Under the pieces are notes generated by a model. That model searched no databases, was not told where the DNA came from, and worked only from the letters and a program-made list of their open reading frames with translations. A stretch of DNA of 64,000 nucleotides, from contig VZTG01002131.1 in the NCBI GenBank assembly GCA_013397845.1, positions 540,833-604,832 on the forward strand, given 5' to 3'. The stretch is from Melanocharis versteri. Taxonomy: Eukaryota > Chordata > Aves > Passeriformes > Melanocharitidae. This document shows positions 57,009-64,000 of the stretch, piece after piece (the first letter of the stretch is position 1; each line of letters starts with the position of its first letter). Position numbers and translations under genes: made by a program.

Positions 57009-60000
57009 TTGTTTAGATTGGGATTTTTCTGTGTGTCTGAGGAGGCTTAGGGTTGCTGTTCCACCCCCTGTACCAGCATTTTAGGCAACAATTTTTTTTT
57101 TTCTAATATAGTTTTCTAGGGGAAATAATATAAGCAGTAGAACTGCTGAAATGTCAGAAAAGTCACGGTACCAGCACTCCTGGAATGGCAGAAGTTGCCT
57201 CATTCTGCAGAACGCAATTACTCCTGATGAACTGATTAACATTTTAGAGTAATCTATGGAAAACATAGGTTTAAAGATATTTTTAAAATTCCTGTAGAAT
57301 TAGTAACTATATGAAAGACCTTTGAGAATTGATCCAGATTTTCCAAGTCAGAACTCAAAAAGGCACTTGAAGTGTTTGCATTGTTAACATTCAATAACTG
57401 ATTTTTCTTTAGAATGTGTCCAAAGGAACGGATTCATTTAATTAAAGACTATGTTAATAATTACACTTGGAAATTTGACTGATTACAGAATACAACCCCA
57501 GCAGGTTTGAGTGGACTCAGGTGGGTGCAGGAGCCGGGCTGAGGAAGGAGAGGTTTGCAGAAGGCTCTGTTCTCCTTTCTGGAGAGGAAATCTGTCACTT
57601 TTTATGTCTTTCAGAGCCCAAGTTCAAAACTTGACAGCAATAACCTTCCAACTGTATCAACATGAATTGGATGTTACGACTTCAATGAAAGACAATCTCG
57701 TGTGAGATTCTTTTGGTTACATTTCAAAGATTTATTCAAACTATATGAGGTTTTCTAAGAACGAAGCACAAAAGATGATTTTTTTCCAGGCCCTGGTTCA
57801 ATAAAGCCCAGAGGCTTAAGCGTGTCATTGTGAGCCTGTGACTGGACCTGTGCACAGAAATGAAATCTTAACATCATCTTTACAACAGGCATATTCTTAT
57901 GACTTGGCTAAAGAATGGCTTCAGAGAGGTAATTAAAGAGAGAGATGTTTCATGAGTTAAGTGAAATCTCCTGCACAAAGCTGGCAGGAGATTCGTGCAT
58001 GAGCTTCCTTTTGCCTGTCAGTAGTCTGTCCCCAGAATGTTACAGAATAAATGTGGTAGGAGAATATGCTCCGAAGTTATACAGTGTGCACTCTGTTTGT
58101 AAGCTTCATGATGAAGATATTTGTCACTCCATTAGTTGATATTTTCAGTCGCCCAAGAAGTTCTGCAGGATGTTAAGGGCATAAAAGAGTCTTTGTCACA
58201 TCATATGAAACAGATCATGAGTGTGAAGTGTCTGAACTAACCTTTCTTAAAACAGCATTACTGTGGGTCAGCAAAGTTCAAGGATTCTTCAGATCAATCT
58301 TTTTCTGTTCATGTGCAAGAGAAATTTAGGACAGAGCTTATTGTCGTGAATAAGAAATATTCTTGGAATCTAAGCTGCAGAATCTCCAAAGTGCACATTG
58401 TAAACATTTCACTGCCTCAGTGACAGCTAAGTGAGGATGCCTTGCTCATTATCCATAAAGAATATGTGGCACAGATGAGCCCAGAATGTAAATTTCTAAG
58501 GAAATGGAGAAAATATAATTCATTTTTCATGCAGAAATGTGAGATTTTTTTCTTTTTCATGCTGAAAGGTTCATGGAAAATTAATTAGGAGAAATCTAAC
58601 AAATACGTTGTGTTGGTAATGCTGTAAAAGTATTTTTCAACACCAAAGGAAATAAGGGAGGCTGCAATCATTGAGTTTAAATGGAAAATGAGAGGAGCAA
58701 ATGGGCCCTCAATAGTACCTGTTCATTACAGAATTTTTAAATAAATGCCAGAAATTAGCAGAAATGTAAAGAGGGAGATGTAGTTTACTGCAGTGTGGTA
58801 TGAAATGCAATAACTGTGTTAAAATTCACCAGAGCTTCTGAAGACCTGTTAGCATTCTGCAGTAGGATTTCTGAAGGGAAAGGAGATGGTTGCACTCGGT
58901 GCATCTTTGTGAGCACTGTCACCGTTAAATGTCTGTGTGCACTTACCAAAACTACAGCCATTTCAATGACACATTTAATTTTCCTGAGAGATGAGGGATT
59001 TGCTGCAGTGCAGAGAGAAGCCCGTTTGTTTACTGGCAGGTGAGCTGGGGCACGCACGATTTAAGTGTCCCAAAACCACGAGAGGCTGGCTGGGATTTCT
59101 GGAGTCGTATCCATTATTTACAGTTACTAGGCTGCGAGGGTATTTGCAGCAATGTCACACTAACCTCCATGAATTCTTGATTGAGAAATAAAAAATTAAC
59201 AATATGGACTGATGGGAACGCTGGTGGATAGAGACAAGTGCTTTTAGAGCAAGCACAGTGCAGTGCTGGTGACACAAACACACAGCCAACACCCCAGAGC
59301 AGCATTTCGAGCTGCAGAACTTCCACACAGGATTCATCCCATGCCAAGCCTGCCCTTCACACCTCCCCACAGAGCTGGGACTCGAGAGGAGTTGGCTTTT
59401 TGCTGGGATTTCTAGATTTGCTGGGTTGTCTAAACTTCCCTGAGCCGTGGAAACAAGATTGAGAGCAGTGTTTGAGCTGCAGTTTCCCTCTAGCAGGTAA
59501 TGTCAGGTTGTCTTTTGGCAGCCCCAGGAGCCCCTGTGCCCCCTCCCCTCCTAGGCAGGGGTTCTTTCCCTGAGCCTGGCTCTGGGTTTGGGGTTCCTGA
59601 GGCAATCAGCAGTGCTGGGCTCTGCTGAGGTGACAAACAGCCTGGAGCCAGGAAATTGCGTGGCAGGTGACAGCCTCCCTTTGGTAGCCCCTGGAATGAT
59701 GGGGATGAGTATTCAGAAGTGCAAGAGTGAAAAGCAGAGCTCTTGTGGGGTTTGTTTGTTAGGAACAGCTGGAGCAGGAACTGCCCGTGATGCCAAGGCT
59801 TGTGCTGAACATCACCAGTTTTAGGAGCTACTTGTGTTGGGCTGGGGGCTCAGCCTTGGCTGCTGTGATGCAGGGTTTGGGTTAATTTTTTGCTGCTCCT
59901 GAAACACCACCTGTAAACTTCTCTCTCATTTAAAGCAGTCATCTCCCTTGGAACTAAAGACATTTCAGGGTATAAAACGGAGCCAGGCTGCACACACGAG

Positions 60001-62430
60001 TTCCGTGCAGTGCAAAGCACAGCGTGCTCTCCACAGCAGTGCCAGCTGCGTGTTCCTGACCCACTCTGGCTCTCATTTGGTGCATGGTGTGGGGCTTCAG
60101 TGGTGCTTTTGTGTTCTTTTTATTTTAAAACAGCAACTTCCACTAAAATCTCCTTTAAGTGAAGCTGAATTTACTTTTATGTTGACATGATTTCTCTCTC
60201 CAGAATCTGGTTGTTGGTGGTTTTTTTCTGGTTTATCATGAACTAATAAAGCCCTGTGATGTTCCCTTGGTCTAAATAGAAGGACCTGGCTCAAGGTTCA
60301 TAAGCAGGAGAGCTTTCATCTACTTTGACAAGGGTTTTCAACAAGACCTGGTTTAGTATTAGAGCCTTCTGATCAAGAGTGTTTAAGGGGTACATTGTAA
60401 CTGGAAAGCATTTGCATGGACTTCTTAATTATTTTTAATCATTCGCTGTACATAAATCCTGGAGCAGAGAGCTTAAAGAAAAGCTGATTTATTTTTGACT
60501 ATTTTTTGCACAGGGAAGATTCCAAAAGACAAAGCTTTTTCTGCAGGACCCTTGAGGGACACCACTTGTTACTGCATTTTATTACATTGCTTAGATTTAA
60601 ATTCTGGAGTGTGCTGCTTTTTAACCACACCTTTAAAGTCAGAGGATCCTCTCCTGAAGAGAATAGGTGTTACTTATTGACAGTTTCTGCTTCCTGATTT
60701 AAGGCTTTCAGTAGTGCCCATATTTAAAGTATTTTACATAATTCATTGCACTATTTTCTTCCTGCCCTAGGAAATTAGAAGCATCTCTTGCTGTGATCTT
60801 CCACTCCAAGGATTAAGACTCTTTTCATATTCAAATGTGAGGAATTCTAATAACTGGTGTGTCAGTGGGCTCTGGGTGCTGGTCAGCAGGGGCAGGGGAG
60901 GCTGTGAGGGTGGCTCCTGCAGCCCTGCTGCAAGTGCCACCGTGCTGAGGCAGGATTTATGGAGGAAATTTCAAATCTATTTGTCCCAGTTCCCAGGGAG
61001 GGAGGTTTGCAGCATTAAACACAGCCAGGAGACAGGTATAAACCTGCTAATGATGAGAAATCAGGAGTGAAGGATTTGAATAGCTCACATCTGCGCTTGA
61101 GACTGAGTGATCCATCTCTTATTTTGTATGCCTATCAGAACTGAATGAACAACAGCTGTAGCTTAGAAACAGATGAGACTTTCTCTTAGGAAATGCTTCT
61201 GTTAAGGGCTTTTTACAGCCCTGTCACAGTTTAAATGGACTTTCAAGCTGTGCTGATGTTAAGTCCCCTGTTTGGGGCCGGGCCGATGGAAGAATTGCTA
61301 TCCATTTCCAGCTACGTTGACTGTCTTGTTGTCAAAAGGTACATATTTTAAAATATGACTCAAAGTTCTGAATTTTCTGACACGTGGCACTTATTTAGCT
61401 AACTCTTAGGGCACTGATGGCTTTTGTGTAATTCATTTTGCAGAAATAGCCGCCAAATATAGTAAAATTCATGTAAAGAAAGTACTTTGTGTAGTTAAAA
61501 CTTGGCAATACTGACCACAAAGCTTAAACTTCCCCACAGGTAAAGGGGCTGTGCATTGCTTTATCCTGGTGAAGGATCTCACTGCTGTCATCCTGCTGAT
61601 CTATTCCCAGCCCCATTTTAATGCTTTACATGTGTTGCTGCTATGAGGTTATTAAGAAGAAAGTGTTTATTTCAGTTTAGACATCAAACTACCCCAGTCC
61701 TGCTCCCTCCCAGTCATGAGGCTGCTGCTTTCCCTGCTGACTGGAATCTCTGGAATGGTGATGCCTTCCTCCTGTGCAGTTTACCACGAGACTCTCTCAC
61801 CAGGTTAACAGAGCTATGGATATGCACCCTCAGCTCTGAGTCCTCCCAGCAAAAAGATGGAAAAATACTTGATTATTTCTACCTCCATGTAAGAGAGCGA
61901 CCTGAACTGGAGATACGCTCATGCTGTGAATGTCAGGGATAAATAGGCAGCTTACAAATGGCATTGAAAAGGGTCTGTGCTGCTGACAGGAAAAAAGATT
62001 TGGTTTCTTATTGTTCTGCTGGCTTCGGGTTGATTTTTAGAAAAGAGAAAAGTGGCGTGTTTTGATGAGGATTATACAGAGCAATGGCTTTGGAAAGTGC
62101 AGGAGCTCTTTTCTTCAAATGTTTGCATTTCAGACTGAATTTCTGAGGCCGGGCTGCTTGGTGTGGCAGGTTTTGCTCAGCCTGTGCAATGACAGCCAGG
62201 AGCAGCTCTGTCCTCGTGCAGCACGGGCCCGTGGCACTAATGTGTCAGCATCTGTTCGCTACAGCAGAGGTACCACGACCTTGCTGTATCATCATTAATT
62301 TCCCCAAAACAAACCACCCAGAACTAGTGCTGGTGGGAACAATTTGGGGAACATCAGCATATAGTCAAACTTGTTTAGTCTTTGTCATTGATGGAGGGGT
62401 TGTTGCTTTTGTGACCAAAACTCATCAGGA
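57009..62430. other. unique noncoding sequence
   Basis: About 5.4 kb without a recognisable gene, RNA or transposon. GC-richer segments occur at 59230-59830 and 60860-61020. Open frames such as 59357-59605 (minus), 61643-61942 (plus, 99 codons) and 60837-61070 show no domain or supporting signal. Confidence 0.5.
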
Positions 62431-63120
62431 CCACGAAGGCGGGGCCTTGCTTTGCCCAGGGGCTGTGGGCACGCTCGTCCCGCCAGGAGACTCATCCCTG
62501 GGAAAGGTGGCAATGAGCACCCGGGCCTGAGAGGACCTTGGCTGGCTTCACAGGCTGCATTTTAATCAGAACGCATGGGAGCACCGGCAAAGGGCTCCGT
62601 CTTCATTCCTGTGCCGCGCGGCCTCGGGGCACAGAGGGATAAATGATGGAGGAGGCAGCGTGTCCCCCTGGGACATGGGGATTTGTGTTTGTGCCAGGCC
62701 AGGCCTTCAGACAGCACAGCCGTGCCTGTGGCCACTGCTTCAGGACCTGGCCCACGCTTTGTGCTGCTTCCCACTACTGTCCCCCAGAGCCTCCCCCAGC
62801 TCCAGACAGCTCCTGGAAACTGGAGTGTGCGATGGTGCAGCTGCTGTTCGCAGGGGGACCTTGTGTCCATAGAAGGATTTATTTGGGAGGGGATCTCTGC
62901 TGGTCAGAGCAGGTCGGGGGGCTGAGAGGCCACTGTTGCCCGTGGCTAGTGGCCCCTGGGGGTGGCTGCTGGGGACTGAAGCACCCTGGGCCACCACACT
63001 GCCCAGTCTCACTGCCCGCCTCCTGCAAGAGCTGCTCCTCACACTCGTGTGGCACTCTGAGGTGCCCTGAGGACAAGGGGCAGAGAGAACTCCTTTGTGT
63101 ATTTAAACTCCTTCCCAGAA
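62431..63120. other. GC-rich block with overlapping open frames
   Basis: Plus frames 62643-63197 (184 codons), 62660-62872 and 62683-62925 and minus frames 62562-62870, 62740-63042 and 62879-63169 overlap throughout. The pattern matches stop depletion in GC-rich noncoding DNA. A few CpG-rich spots occur near 62480 and 62610. The longest product is cysteine-rich but not recognised. Confidence 0.4.
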
Positions 63121-63199
63121 AGGGTTTAAATGAAGGTAAATCCTTCCTTAGCCTTGGGTTTGGCAACATGAAATTTAAGGAAGTTATAGAGGTATAATT

Positions 63200-64000
63200 G
63201 AATTGCTTTGTCCCTCAAGCTCTAATGATGGTAAATCAGATATATTTGTATAAAAATGAATTGTTTATTAAGACAAACAGGCAAAAGGTAACAGATGGAA
63301 GATCTTAATCAGAATTACTTACAGCACTGCATAAAACTAAAAAAATACAGTCAATTATAGCATCATAAAACAGGGCATGATAGCAAGGTACCTATTTTAA
63401 AGCTGGCAAAAGGAATGGTATTGATCAGGAGTTGAATGTAACTTACCACCAAAGTAATGATAGTGTACAGATTCCTTCACTTAAGCCCGGGGTAGTAACC
63501 TTGGAGTAGGCACCCTACTCATGGGGGAAACTCGACACATTTCCAGGAAAATGCAGGGAATACTCCTACTTTGTGAGAGTTTGCTGTGGCTTTTATGGTT
63601 GTGAAGTGGATGGCTGTCAGCCAGAAATCCAGCTTACCTTGTCAGACGTCCCTTCAAAGCAAGATGTTTATTGGCACCTGGGAGATGCCAGGCCAGCGTT
63701 AACCCCATGGCACCGAAATAACTCCCTATGAGACAGCTTTGTCCTGTTTGAGTTATCTGAGTGGTTAACAAACAACAGATGAGATTTTATGGGGGGTAGG
63801 ATGTCCTGCTACCCATGTTGATGGTGGTGGCTGCTGGCAGCATCAGCTTCCCGTTGATGCCTCAGGATTTGGCTTTTATATTTTTCAGATCCTGTACTGC
63901 TTTAGTGTATGACTCTAAAACTCCATAGCCTGTCAGCTCCTGTTCTCCTGTTTTATTCAGACAAAACAATTCCTCTCTAGGCCTGAAACTCAAGGACACC
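63200..64000 (-). mobile_element. probable minus-strand LTR or other retroelement, leaves window
   Basis: Read on the minus strand, this segment has AATAAA-type signals at 63269-63264, near 63668 and near 63956, and short stem- and box-like blocks such as the complement of AGCCCGGGGTAGTAACC at 63485. The character changes sharply from the GC-rich block just before it. The style and several phrases recall avian ERVL-type LTRs, but no end, target duplication or family could be fixed and the element continues past 64000. No coding frame is present. Confidence 0.3.

Noticed and set aside
62643..63197. 184-codon plus frame
   Set aside because: Six frames overlap in a GC-rich block; nothing recognisable in the product.
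1..64000. tRNA, rRNA, snRNA or common microRNA genes
   Set aside because: Scanning by eye for B-box, U6 and well-known microRNA sequences found no convincing match; a covariance-model search would be needed to be sure.

Overview
This 64 kb window looks like noncoding vertebrate nuclear DNA, most likely from a bird and perhaps a songbird. Three things suggest this. There is a CR1-type LINE 3' end near 30.9 kb. There are several LTR fragments whose ends match, from memory, avian endogenous retrovirus families (10.84, 26.73, 29.08 and 31.29 kb, with a weaker candidate at 63.2-64.0 kb). There are also many GC-rich minisatellites, and I noticed no Alu, L1 or other mammalian repeats. The host assignment is inference; no search could be run.

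I recognise no complete gene, tRNA, rRNA, known microRNA or CRISPR array. The long open frames fall into two groups. Some lie inside tandem arrays, several with a period divisible by three, so no frame meets a stop. Others lie in GC-rich patches where several overlapping frames are open at once. Four short segments look more like exons but match no protein I know: 27751-27933 (+, the best), 5209-5430 (+, a possible terminal exon with a membrane segment), 46338-46449 (+), and a frame at 4525-4806 (-). A 96-base segment at 13128-13223 is weaker.

Layout. 1-10.8 kb is mostly unique AT-rich sequence with a 42-base repeat at 1.3 kb and a small gap at 7.23 kb. At 10.84-11.39 kb a 20-base minisatellite has grown within or beside an LTR start. 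13.2-14.06 kb holds a perfect 16-base-arm hairpin and a GC-rich block. 18.1-24.7 kb carries a trinucleotide microsatellite and three minisatellites (15, 38 and 17 bases). 26.7-31.6 kb is a transposon cluster (three LTRs and a CR1). 31.6-52 kb is mainly unique, with a 52-base higher-order repeat at 40.5-41.0 kb and several AT-rich stretches resembling conserved noncoding elements. 52.08-52.78 kb is a GC-rich 30/39-base minisatellite. 52.8-63.2 kb is unique except for small repeats and GC-rich patches. The last 0.8 kb is probably another minus-strand LTR that leaves the window.

The three larger gaps (11132-11135, 20088-20382, 52386-52468) all lie inside tandem arrays, so the true array lengths are unknown. 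Taken together this reads as an intergenic desert or a long intron. There is no operon-like or pathway-like organisation to describe.
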